Part shown: positions 35,012-44,835 of the stretch, in pieces | Position numbering within the stretch: position 1 is the first letter of the stretch | Layout of the letters: the number at the start of each line of letters is the position of its first letter | Source: Eupeodes corollae | Taxonomy: Eukaryota > Arthropoda > Insecta > Diptera > Syrphidae | Direction: 5' to 3' | Length of the DNA stretch: 64,000 nt | NCBI RefSeq assembly: GCF_945859685.1 | Contig: NC_079149.1 | Location: forward strand, 70,450,991 to 70,514,990 | The notes under the pieces: model-generated | What the model saw: the letters and a program-made list of their open reading frames with translations, nothing else | Database searches by the model: none | Told to the model about the DNA's origin: nothing | Program-made: the position numbers and the translations under genes

Positions 35012-36321
35012 TTAATGCTTTGTAAAAGGAGGCTAACAAAATTTAATAATTGCTGAAATGACAACTTTAGTTATCAAATTATTTAAGAACACTGTTGCCC
35101 ACCAAAGTATGGTCTAACTATTTAATTTTGACGACTCCCTACATAAAAAGCATTCCAAGATTATAACAGTTTTTTAAATATGCCATATTTAAGAGCTAAA
35201 ACACAATAGTTTAGAGAGTTTTTAGTGCATTTCGCGCAGAAATGTAGGAATTTGTTTTGAAACGTTGTTTTTTTCCAAAAATACAATACAGTTTTCTTGT
35301 TTTCATTTCTATTAATGCAAAAATTCAAAAGTTAAGAAAATTATCGAGGATCTGATATGTACATATGTCGGGTTTTTTTGAACTCAATTTCCGGGAGTCT
35401 CATTACTATCGTTATCAATCTGCTTATTCGTATTTTGATCTTAAAGGCGTCAAAAAAAACTTACAAATTGTAGAGATACAAAGGTTTTCTTCTTGAATTT
35501 AAGATAATAGTAGCATTTAAGTACACAATTTCGCAAAAAAAAAATAATAGGTAAACAAATAATTTGGGAAGAAAAGTTTTTGTAGCCCTCACAAATTACA
35601 CGTTTTAATGCTTTTATGTCAATAGATATGAAAAAAAGTGTATCCCCTTTCTGAGATATTTTTTTTCAAAAATCATTTTAAATTTTGTTTTAAAAATATT
35701 TTTGGTAAGCACTAAATAAAGAGCTTATAAATATACATAATTACATTTAAATTTCGTTATCGTTATCTGAGATATCGAGTTTCGTAAACAAAATTAGTAT
35801 TTTTTTTAAATAAAAAAAATACATTTTTGATCGTTGATGATCTCTTATTCAAGGTTTCTTCTTAATAACTTAAATATTTACTCTTTTTCAAAACAATGTT
35901 TATGAAAATGATTTAAAGTATGACTAAAGTTTTTTCAAATTCTAAATTGAGTTAAAACAAAAGTTTTAGTTGTTTTTGACAGCAAACCACTTTATGGCGA
36001 ATATCTTTAAATTAATAACAAACCTTTAGATGAAATCTTTACTTATACAACTTAACAGTTAAGATATATTATATTATGGCTCATATGACACCCCCCTGGA
36101 TCGTCCATTGGTCAAAAGTTTAAAAAATTGTGCTGTGTTTTTGGAATAAGGCTGAATATCCGATTTATATAATGATCATGGTCCAATCTTCAGTCAAAAG
36201 TAGTACTTTTAGGAGCAAAGTTTAAGGAAGTAAACTACAAAATTTTGTTTTCATATACAAGAGGGAATCACTTCGAAAAAACAAACAAATTATCTCCCGT
36301 GGATCCGCCATTGGTTGGGAG

Positions 36322-36450
36322 CGTATACCCAAAACAAATTTAAGGCATCTGATGGAAAGCATGAAGGCATAAGCAGAAACGCTTATACAGTGCATACGGA
36401 GTAGAGGAGGCCCTACTCGCTGCTACGCCAGAGAAATCAACAAAACATCA
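36322..36450 (+). pseudogene. Tc1-like transposase relic, 3' part
   Basis: This continues the transposase interrupted at 34053. The plus strand reads ERIPKTNLRHLMESMKA, then a stop and shifted frame, and ends in a CIRSRGGPTRY-like C-terminus, the usual end of Tc1-type transposases. It lies directly after the hAT target duplication. Confidence 0.75.
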
Positions 36451-37584
36451 TGACAACAAATGGTGATATGTAAAGTTTAGTTTTTGTAAATTTTCCTATA
36501 AAATGTTTTTTTTTTTCAGTGTAACTTGAATAAAGAATTGTTTTTCCTTGTAAAAAGTGTGTACACTAGTACTTATTACTTAGCTGAAACATAATAATAA
36601 CCAAAACAAAAATATAAACACTAACAGTCTTATTTAAAAACGCTGTATAGAGCCTACATAAAGTTATGTTATCTCTATAATGCCTCTAAACGCAAAAATG
36701 CTATTTATAAAACTTATACAAGGTTGCATAGTCCCATAATAAGCTAAACGCGTTTTGAGGTTGAATAGAGCCTACATAAGGAAATTATTGTTATTATTAT
36801 TTCGTAAATGTCATTTTGATTTCTCTCCTCTCTTTTTGAAATTAAAATAAAAACAATAATGCCTCTCGAGTTTAGCTCGTGAGCCGAAGAAACGAAGAAT
36901 CTAAAAAAAATATAGATTTTCGAAAGAGAATATCATACAAATAATTGGAATTATTTTGTTATATTTTAGTTGCTATGACAACTAGCAGATTTTATAGTAC
37001 TTTTGGCACTTTTTTTGATATAAGCATTGTATAACTAAAATTTATAGCAGATTTTTTTATAAATAGGAATTTTTGCAACGTTACATAGAGCCTACATAAA
37101 TCCTTATTCACTGTATAACTATTCATCTGTTTAGCGAATTCTATTAAATAAGACTGTAAGTGTATCAGACGCAAGCAAATAAACTTTGTGAGCCCAATTT
37201 TATTTTGAGTAGTTTAATTTTAGATTATACATAACTTCTTTATCGATTTTCTTTTGAAATTATTTAATAAAACAGAATTTAAATGTATTAACTACGCATC
37301 ATATTTTTCTACTGAGGCATGAGTTCAATTTAACCGAATTTACCAGATAATCTTTCTCTCCAAAACTCCATGTTATGTGAAGTCTTACAAAAAGTAAATA
37401 AAAGGGCAACATTTTGTTGCTTTCCGACTTGAACTATCCGCTAAGTTGCAAGAATAATGCATACTTCTTAATGCTTCCCAAGATTAGCTATCAATCGTTT
37501 TGTGTTGATGGTTTGGTTGTTGACCTCTTCCAATTATGAATCATTGTTATCAATCTGCATGAAAACACAACAATCTCGACAAAT
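36451..37584. other. Intergenic with three dispersed ATAGAGCCTACATAA repeats
   Basis: The 15-base motif ATAGAGCCTACATAA occurs three times in the same orientation (about 36647-36661, 36765-36779 and 37085-37099) within 460 bases. No gene is recognised. The open frame at 36992-37174 is probably chance. Confidence 0.6.
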
Positions 37585-37805
37585 GGGCTGGGCAGCTAGA
37601 TCGCGAAGAGGAACCCGCCCGGGAAGTCCTTTATGGTAGTACATTTTATGGCGGCACCGTGATAGACCATGCTTACGTTGAAGAGATGGCGTAGGCATGG
37701 ACGCCCGAAACCTTGGGGTGCGCAACTGGATGGCGTCGGCTCCCGATCGGGATAAAAAGACAGACTTGTTAAAGGAGGCCAATACGGGTTCTGGTTGTTG
37801 AGGCG
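37585..37805 (+). pseudogene. C-terminal relic of an RTE-type retrotransposon ORF
   Basis: A GC-richer patch. One plus-strand frame reads GQLDREEPAREVLYG, which then shifts to RDGVGMDARNLGVRNWMASA and DRDKKTDLLKEANTGSG. This matches the tail of RTE-type ORFs; compare RPRLRWRTQVGEDLNQLGVRNW in the element at 40081. It is a different, older family, broken by a frameshift and by TGA replacing the expected Trp before RDGVG. The minus-strand open frames here are shadows. Confidence 0.65.
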
Positions 37806-38561
37806 ATGATAATGAAAACATTTAGATGGTATTTTATTTGGGATAGGTCGCCTTCTTGTCTGGATACAAGAAAACTTTGTAGTTTGCTGTGTCTTTATTT
37901 TGACCAATAATTGAGAAGATAAGTGGTGTTCAAATATTTCTATAGAAATTCAATGTTTATGGTAAAATGGTTTATTCGGAATTATTCGGCTTGCATCCTG
38001 TGGGTATTGCTCAAACGAAATTCATGACAAGTTTAAGGGAGGAAAATATTGAACCGAAACGTGTATTTTATCGGTGTTTCTATTAGGATGGGAAGTATCA
38101 AAATAAAAAACATAGCAGTAAAATCCAACTTAATTTAAAAGCGTTTTGAAACTGCATGAACTCTATTTTCCTGCTGTCTTAAATTTCGTTAGATAAAGCA
38201 ATAGGACAGAGCTGCGTCAAAGAAAAAGCATTTTTAAAAGTAAACTTATTTAGGCTAAATGCTTCTAGTTGCCAACTAACCAACTTGATTGAGTTTCTTA
38301 GTGTTCTTTCTCTCTTAATAGCCCAGCCAATTGATTTTAAGTATTATTCAATCAAAAAAACATTATCCTGCAAAAAAAACTAACTTTTTTGCCATGAAAA
38401 CTGTTAATTAAATCCACTTTCTAACAATAAAATCTTACTTGAAATCGAAACAAGCTCAATTTATTTCAAATATTTGTTTCATTCTACCAGGATACAATTA
38501 TTGTTATACAAAGTTTAAAAATGTTATTGAAAAAAAAAAACATCAATAATGTGAGGACCAA
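37806..38561. other. Intergenic / Prosbeta5 3' flank
   Basis: AT-rich sequence downstream (on the minus strand) of the Prosbeta5 stop. A sense-strand A/T-rich 3' UTR is expected here, but no single polyadenylation signal can be chosen. No other feature is recognised. Confidence 0.6.
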
Positions 38562-39717
38562 CTAATGGCTAGCGGCAGCTTTCTCTGCCTGGTATTTATA
38601 ATGCAATTCCATACAGTCGGTGTTTGAGATATTTATCCAGCCATTTGGTGTCATGTGATAGACTCTCACTATTCCTCCAGAGTAGGCATCCCTGAATGTG
38701 GCATGGTAGATAGCACGTCGACCCAATTCCTGGGCAGCCTCATCAGTCAAATCCCATTTGTAGCCAGAGTCCAACACACCGAAGGCATAAATCGATCCAC
38801 TTCCCACTGAAAATACATTACCGGGTGTCCGAGAACCTTCCGAGTCAACGTAATATAGTCCAGGTCCTCGCTTATCATAGCCGGCCATCATCATTCCCAT
38901 GCTAAGGCCCATTCCCTTGTACTCGTGGGCTATATTAGCCATAATTTTGCTAGCAGCGGCAACAGAGATACGTTCCTTGTTTCGTAGCTCGTGTAGTCGG
39001 CATTCTTTAGCTAAAACACGATCCCAATAGACACAATCCGCAGCTCCACCAGCAAGGGTTCCTATTAGCATTTCAGTATTTGAGAGAATTTACTAGTATA
39101 GAAATTAGTAAAGGCCTCTTACCCAAAAGATATTGATTGATTTCAACAATTTTCTTCATGGTTTGAGATCCAATAAACTGGCCACCAGTGGCACGGGAAT
39201 CAACAGCCAAAATCACTCCGCCCTTGTACTTGAAACCCAATGTCGTTGTTCCGTGGTCAAAGTCGATTTTAATGCCGGACTTTTCGCCATGAGCTGTGAT
39301 CTTCTGTAGATTTTCGCACGGCTGAAATACAAAATTTTAACAATTTATATTTTGAGGATATTTAATAGAGATACGAGTAGTTTTCAATTCCTTTGTTAGG
39401 CATACAATTATTCTGTCAATTTAATAGAAGTTAATTTGGAACACTCAAGCAAATCAAACTCATCACGTTGATTAAATTACATATTCTCTTTGTGATAAAT
39501 CAAATTGTTTTGGATAAAACACAAACTGTTGGTATAATAAAAGCTTTTATTAAAAAAAATATCAACTCACGTTCTCGAATGGGGGAGCCGCTAAGGAATA
39601 AGCGTTTTCCATGTTGCACGTATATTGAGACATCTCCCGCTCCAAATCAGTTGGAGAAAATGTGCTCATTTTCATGTAAGGAGCGTCAGCTAAACCACAA
39701 ATTTCAGCTAATGCCAT
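38562..39717 (-). CDS. Prosbeta5: 20S proteasome subunit beta type-5 (chymotrypsin-like)
   Basis: Complete three-exon gene: 39571-39717, 39123-39321 and 38562-39061, with GT-AG introns of 249 and 61 bases and matching phases (0 and 1). It encodes 281 residues starting MALAEICGLADAPYMKM and ending YKYQAEKAAASH, close to the length of fly beta-5. This subunit performs the chymotrypsin-like cleavage in the 20S core. A 73-residue propeptide ends at FDHG, before the catalytic Thr (T74, mature Thr1, in TTTLGFKYKGG). Mature Asp17, Arg19 (DSRATGG) and Lys33 are present, as are GGAADC, ERISVAAASK, MGLSMGMM, GPGLYYVDSEG and the SVGSGS motif. Mature residue 45 is Leu where human PSMB5 has Met. The start is the first Met and matches the family. 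No damage is seen. Confidence 0.97.
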
Positions 39718-39925
39718 TTTTTTAATGAATCTTCAAAAAAATATCACAAGAAATTTTCTTTTTAAAAACCGACTGCAATGCAATGGTAAAGGTTGGAAGT
39801 TAATGGAGACGGAGGAGATAGATGGATGACCGATGACAACTGAATTTTGCATTGACGTGAAGTTATTAGTAGTTCACATGTTAAAAGGTACAGCGGCTGT
39901 CTATGTTTATATTGAGTAGAATTAA
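39718..39925 (-). promoter_or_regulatory. Upstream region of Prosbeta5 (about 200 bp before a MITE)
   Basis: Only about 208 bases separate the Prosbeta5 start codon from the TTAA of the next transposon. The promoter and 5' UTR must lie here or include transposon DNA. I could not identify a TATA box, initiator or DRE with confidence. Confidence 0.3.
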
Positions 39926-40080
39926 GCACTATTTACATGAATAATGAACGAATATTCGTCGATTTTGACATTTCTTTCACATGAGAGTTTTTAATTCGTA
40001 GCGAATGAAGTTTGACATGGAGCCACAGCCGATCACCACTCATCACCGAAACCAAAACAAGAATGAATTTTTTAGGTTAA

Positions 40081-43000
40081 GTGGCCCTCCAGGTTGGGGG
40101 TTGTGCCGTCGGGGTGACTTCCTGGCCACGTAAAAACATCATAGTCTCGAAGCAACAACAAGCATCGGATACGGACGGATTCACTGTTGACAACCCACGC
40201 AAACGAAATAAGGACAACGAACTTCGGATATGTACGTGGAATGTTAGGTCCCTTAACAGACCACGTGCAGCCGAACAATTAGCGCAAGCCCTAAACTGCT
40301 GCAAGGCAGATATTACAGCCATCCAAGAAGTGCGATGGGATGGACCGGGTAAACGCAAACTAAAAGACTGCGATATCTACTACGGCGACTGCTACCGAGA
40401 ACAAAGACAGCGTCTATTTGGGTGTGGATTTGTTGTTGGAACTAGGCTCAGGCAAAAAGTCTTGAGTTTCAACAGTGTGAGCGAGCGCATCACGACAATC
40501 CGCATCAAGGCTAAATTCGCCAACATAAGCCTAATATGCGCGCATGCCCCAACAGAGGAGAAAGATGAAGACACCAAAGATATGTTCTTCGAGCTCTTGG
40601 ACAAGACATATGAGCAGTGCCCTGGCTATGACATTAAAATTGTCTTAGGAGATTTTAATGCCAAGCTAGGAAGAGAAGACATCTTTGGTGGCATAATCGG
40701 GAGATACAGCCTGCACGACACTACCTCCGACAACGGATTCAGGCTGGTCGATTTCGCTGCGGGGCGAGACGTTCTGGTAGCTAGTACGCAGTTCACGCAT
40801 CTTAATATCCACAAGGGGACATGGAAATCTCCTGATCAATCAACCGTCAACCAGATTGACCACATTGCGATCGACGCACGACACTTCTCCAGTATCCAGG
40901 ATATCCGAACATTCCGAGAGGCCAACATTGACTCGGACCACTACCTCGTTGTAGCCAAGGTACGGCTACGGATATCCCGATCCAAGCCAAAACAAGGAAG
41001 TACTGTGAGAAGATTCGACGTTAGACGGCTACAATCGCAAGAGACTGCCATGTCCTTTTCCGATCGAGTCTCTAATAACCTCCTAAGGAGTCCTATGCTT
41101 CCTGCATTAAGCATTGAAAACCAGTGGCAACATTGCCTTGCAGCCATCAGAGATGCCGCCTCTGAAGTGCTAGGTTTCACACGGCCACCACAGCGAAACC
41201 CCTGGTTTGACGACGAATGCCAGCAAGCTCACGCAGCGAAACAAGAGGCATACAAAACGGCGCTGCACAAAAGGACGAGAGCTGCTCGCGAGCTCTACGA
41301 GCAGAAGAGGAGAGAGGAACACCGGCTTCTTAGACGGAAAAAAAGGGAGCATGAGAAGCGCGCGATCGAGGAGATAGAGGGATGTCACAACAGGAATGAG
41401 GTTCGTAAATTTTACCAAAAGGTAAAAAAAACCTCCCAAGGGTACCAGCCACGAACCGAAGCCTGTAAAGACGATCAAGGGAACATCGTAGTAGAACCAC
41501 AGTCGATGCTGAGAATATGGAAAGATCACTTTTCCAAATTATATAACGGCGATGACGAACCGAATTCCGCTGTAAGGGAGATAGAACCACTCAACCTCGG
41601 CGACGCAGATCAACAATTCCGCCTACCCGACCTTGACGAAGTGAAGATAGCTATATCTAAACTTAAGTCAAACAAAGCTGCTGGAGCTGACGGCATCGCT
41701 GCCGAACTATTCAAAGCAGCAGGCGATGACTTGGTACGGAGCATGCACCAACTCATCTGCAAAATTTGGTCGGAAGAAAGCATGCCCGATGAGTGGAATC
41801 TCATCATAGTGTGCCCGATACATAAGAAAGGAGACCCTCTAAACTGCGCCAACTACAGAGGCATCAGTCTTCTTAACATTGCGTATAAGATCCTCTCTGC
41901 CGTATTATGTGAACGTCTGAAGCCATTCGTCAACAACCTGATTGGTCCTTATCAGTGTGGCTTCAGACCAGGAAAGTCCACTATCGACCAAATATTCACA
42001 CTACGGCAGATCTTGGAAAAAACCTAGGAGCTTCAAATCGATACCCACCATCTCTTTATCGATTTTAAAGCCGCGTATGACAGCATCTATAGGGAAGAGC
42101 TCTACCGAGCAATGTCTAGTTTTGGCATCCCTGTCAAACTTATCCGTTTGTGCAGAATGACGATGGAGAATGCACGCTGCTCTATCAAGGTCGGAAAAGA
42201 TCTTACCGATGCATTTGATGTCAAAAAAGGTTTTAGACAAGGCGATGCATTGTCATGCGACTTCTTCAACATCGTTCTGGAAAGAATTGTGCAAAACTCA
42301 ACCGTCAACACTAGAGGCACAATCTTCCAAAGATCCATCCAATTACTCGGATACGCAGATGATATTGACATAATTGGAAGATCAAAGCGTGATGTCAGTG
42401 GAGCGTTTTTGAGCATTGCGACGGAAGCGAAGAAGATGGGTTTAGTGGTCAATGAGGGCAAGACCAAGTATATGCTGTCATCAAAAAAGGACACTGAACA
42501 ACGACGTCTTGGACAAAACGTCACCATGGACAGCTATAACTTTGAGGTAGTTAAGTACTTTGTCTACCTAGGCACCGCTATTAATGCAGACAACGACACC
42601 AGCGCGGAAATCAAACGAAGAATAACTCTTGCAAATCGCTGCTTCTTTGGACTTAGAAGGCAATTGAGAAGTAAAGTCCTCTCTCGAGCATGTAAAATCA
42701 TCATCTATAAGACACTCATCATCCCGGTTCTCATTTATGGCGCTGAGGCCTGGACCCTGTCAAAGAAAGATGAGAGCGTCTTAGGATGCTTTGAGAGAAA
42801 AATTCTTCGGGCGATTTTTGGTCCCGTACGCATAGATGGAGAATGGAGGAGAAGATATAACGACGAGCTGTACGGGCTGTACAGCGACACTGACCTAGTT
42901 AGCAGAATCAAAGTCCAACGGCTTAGATGGCTAGGTCATGTAGAGCGGATGGACATCAACGCTCCAGCCCGGAAGGTCTTCGAATCCAATCCCGAGGGAC

Positions 43001-43167
43001 GGCGCAGTAGAGGAAGACCGCGACTCAGGTGGCGCACCCAGGTGGGAGAGGACCTCAACCAACTTGGCGTGCGAAACTGGAGACAGCTAGCTAGGGACCG
43101 AGCTGGGTGGAGACGCTTGTTGGTTGAGGCCCAGGTCCGCCCCGGACTGTATCGCCACCTTAAGTAA
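40081..43167 (+). pseudogene. RTE-type non-LTR retrotransposon ORF (endonuclease + reverse transcriptase), one nonsense codon
   Basis: One frame is open for about 1,029 codons except for a single TAG at 42025-42027. The N-terminal apurinic-type endonuclease shows CTWNVRSLN (about residue 51), IQEVRW (about 81), GDFNAKLG (about 190), NQIDHIAIDA and SDHYLV (about 285). The reverse transcriptase shows LKSNKAAGADGI, YRGISLLNIAYKILS, FIDFKAAYDSI, FRQGDALSC and YADDIDIIG (YADD at 42352-42363). The C-terminus has RWLGHVERMD and LNQLGVRNWRQLARDRAGW, ending YRHLK. It is followed by a (TAAG)n tail, as expected for the RTE clade. The copy is 5'-truncated: a stop lies just upstream and the first in-frame ATG is inside the endonuclease. 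The TAG replaces what was probably a Gln codon. The element is young but not able to act alone. Confidence 0.93.
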
Positions 43168-43180
43168 GTAAGTAAGTAGG
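43168..43180 (+). repeat. (TAAG)n tail of the RTE element
   Basis: TAAGTAAGTAAGTAG follows the last sense codons directly. The second RTE copy ends with the complementary run (TTAC) at 55957-55964. Short tandem tails instead of poly-A are typical of RTE elements. Confidence 0.85.
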
Positions 43181-43434
43181 AACGCGAATAAAGTTTTACA
43201 GTTCGTATCAACTACAATTTTTTTCGCTGCGAATTAATTTGTTTTCTTAAATTTAATAATATATGGTATTGAAAAGTAAAAGTATGCATCATAAATCAAA
43301 TAGAAACTATATTGCAACCTTTTGTTACGAATTTGTGTGGAAATATGTCTTTAAACGTATATAAACTCACATTTTGTAATTCATTCGTCATTTGTTGGTC
43401 GCGCTCATGTGAATACTACTTTAAGATTCAGATT

Positions 43435-44640
43435 GGTTCTTAAGAAATTCTTACATTTAATACCATTAAAATCTTTGTATATACATATAATCTATTGCAC
43501 AAAATTTTGAACGATTTAGTAAATTGTTAAATCCATTTTTGGTAATTTACTACTCCAAAAAGCCGACTTAGGTAATTTTAAACGATTTTAACATCATACT
43601 TTTTCATAGCAATTTGCTATAGTTAAAATCAAGAAATCACTACTTCCAACTATAAGCAATTTGCCAAATCCATATGACATCTTTAAAATTATTCTTGTAA
43701 GAGTAGTAGATAGAATGATCCAGTCTATCTATCTGAAATGTCGATTTACATCGCACACGTTTACAGCTAATATCAATTTTACATTAGTTGATGATAGATC
43801 GTTAAAATTGTTCAAAATGGTGTCGTTAAAAGTGTTCAAAAGTATGAAAATGGGAACAACAAATTTCAAAGTGGGTACTTTACCTTAAATGGACATGTTT
43901 CTAATGTTACCGATTAAACAAGAAATATTCCGCCGGACAAATTTAAGTTCAGCAAAGATCTTATAACCGAATTAAATGAAGGAATGATTGAAAGAGTCTA
44001 GGTTGGTAGTTTAAGCTTTGGAATGCATGTTTCACCCGTTTTAATAAAGTGATAGCCAACTTTTCTGTCTCTAAATTGTATTTTGTTTAATGTCGCTTTC
44101 AATGAACGACAAAAGCAGGTTAAAAGATTCATCAATCATTTTTATACAATTTAAAAAACGATGGTTTATCATTTGATTTTAGTTCTTTTTTCAAGAAAAT
44201 GAAGGATTCTCTTCAGATTTCAATCAAATTCCCTTTTTCCTTTTGCTTGGGAATTTTCAAAGCATCCTCATCTCACAAATGTCTAACACATCTAACATTA
44301 TTTACAGTTATTATCCGTACTTATGATGTCAATAATCATGACTGTAGTAAAAAGTTCAGTTTTCTTTAATTATTTACACGCTTTGACTTTGTGGATGAGA
44401 ACAAAAAATTAAAGAAAAGTGTCAAAAACACGAAACCGAAAACATCCTAGTGTAATAATGCAAGATTGATGGGATGGGTGTTGAAAAGAAAATATGCGAA
44501 AAATACGAAGCATGCAGGTCTAAGTGTAATAACAGGTAATTTTGTCGAATCGAAAATGTATAGATTTCTTGACGTTTCGAGGTCTCTACAAAATAAATCA
44601 AAGACTTATATACAACAGAGAATGAAGTTTTTGAAGTCTG
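43435..44640. other. Intergenic, nothing firmly recognised
   Basis: AT-rich DNA. A broken frame at about 43940-44060 faintly resembles the start of an LTR-retrotransposon reverse transcriptase, but the evidence is too weak to call. The open frames at 43661-43888 and 44466-44666 have no family I know. Confidence 0.5.
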
Positions 44641-44835
44641 GGAGAGATTTGAAAGAAATCAATTGACAGTTTTTTGCAAAAACTTAAGAAAACCACTCTG
44701 AAAAGTTGGTCAAAATTAATTTTCGGCTCAAATATCTTTTTAAAAATAAAAGATATTAGCATCAAACTAATTTTATCATAAAATATTGTTTTCAACATTT
44801 AGTAAAATTGAAAACTTTTACTGAAAGTATCCTTG
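44640..44835. repeat. Single diverged copy of the ~170-bp unit found at 62850-63720
   Basis: It shares the ordered blocks TTGACAGTTTTTTGCAAAAA, AGTTGGTCAAAATTAATTTTCG, CTCAAATATCTTTTTAAAA, TCAAACTAATTTTATC, and TTTTCAACATTTAGTAAAATT with the tandem array inside the element at 61593-63772. One solitary unit is present here. Confidence 0.65.

Larger units (their letters stand above)
34054..36313. mobile_element. hAT-type element, 2.26 kb, 8-bp TSD, inserted in a Tc1-like transposase
   Basis: GTTGGGAG occurs on both sides (34046-34053 and 36314-36321). The termini are CAAGGGCGGATCCAGAC on the left and CAATGGCGGATCCACGG on the right (reverse complement). An 8-bp duplication with CA-starting termini is typical of the hAT superfamily. 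Removing the insertion plus one duplication rejoins the Tc1-like transposase reading (KACWER). The interior holds two MITE copies but no recognisable hAT transposase, so it is non-autonomous. A second terminus-like sequence, CAATGGACGATCCAGGGGGG (reverse complement, ending at 36110), lies 203 bases inside the right end. Confidence 0.82.
39926..43430. mobile_element. Second copy of the TTAA MITE, split by an RTE retrotransposon
   Basis: TTAA at 39922-39925 and at 43431-43434 flanks the composite. The left part (39926-40080) and the right part (about 43181-43430) match the reverse complement of the MITE at 34588-35011. Shared blocks include AACGAATATTCGT, GACATTTCTTTCACATGAGAG, GAATGAATTTTTTAGGTTAAG, GGAACGCGAATAAAGTTT, and AAGTATGCATCATAAATCAA. 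The middle is RTE DNA. About 45 bases of MITE sequence present in the other copy, between AGGTTAAGT and GGAACGCG, are absent, so the RTE insertion or a later event removed target DNA. Confidence 0.85.

Noticed and set aside
37534..37907. Two overlapping minus-strand open frames of 95 and 103 codons
   Set aside because: The plus strand of the same DNA reads the conserved C-terminus of an RTE-type retrotransposon, so these are antisense shadows in a GC-rich relic.
41170..41590. Antisense open frames of 119 and 86 codons within the RTE element
   Set aside because: They are antisense to the endonuclease/reverse transcriptase frame, whose motifs are unmistakable.
43940..44060. Broken frame reading PPDKFKFSKDLITELNEGM
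   Set aside because: It faintly resembles the start of a gypsy-type reverse transcriptase, but it is short, interrupted and lacks any core motif.
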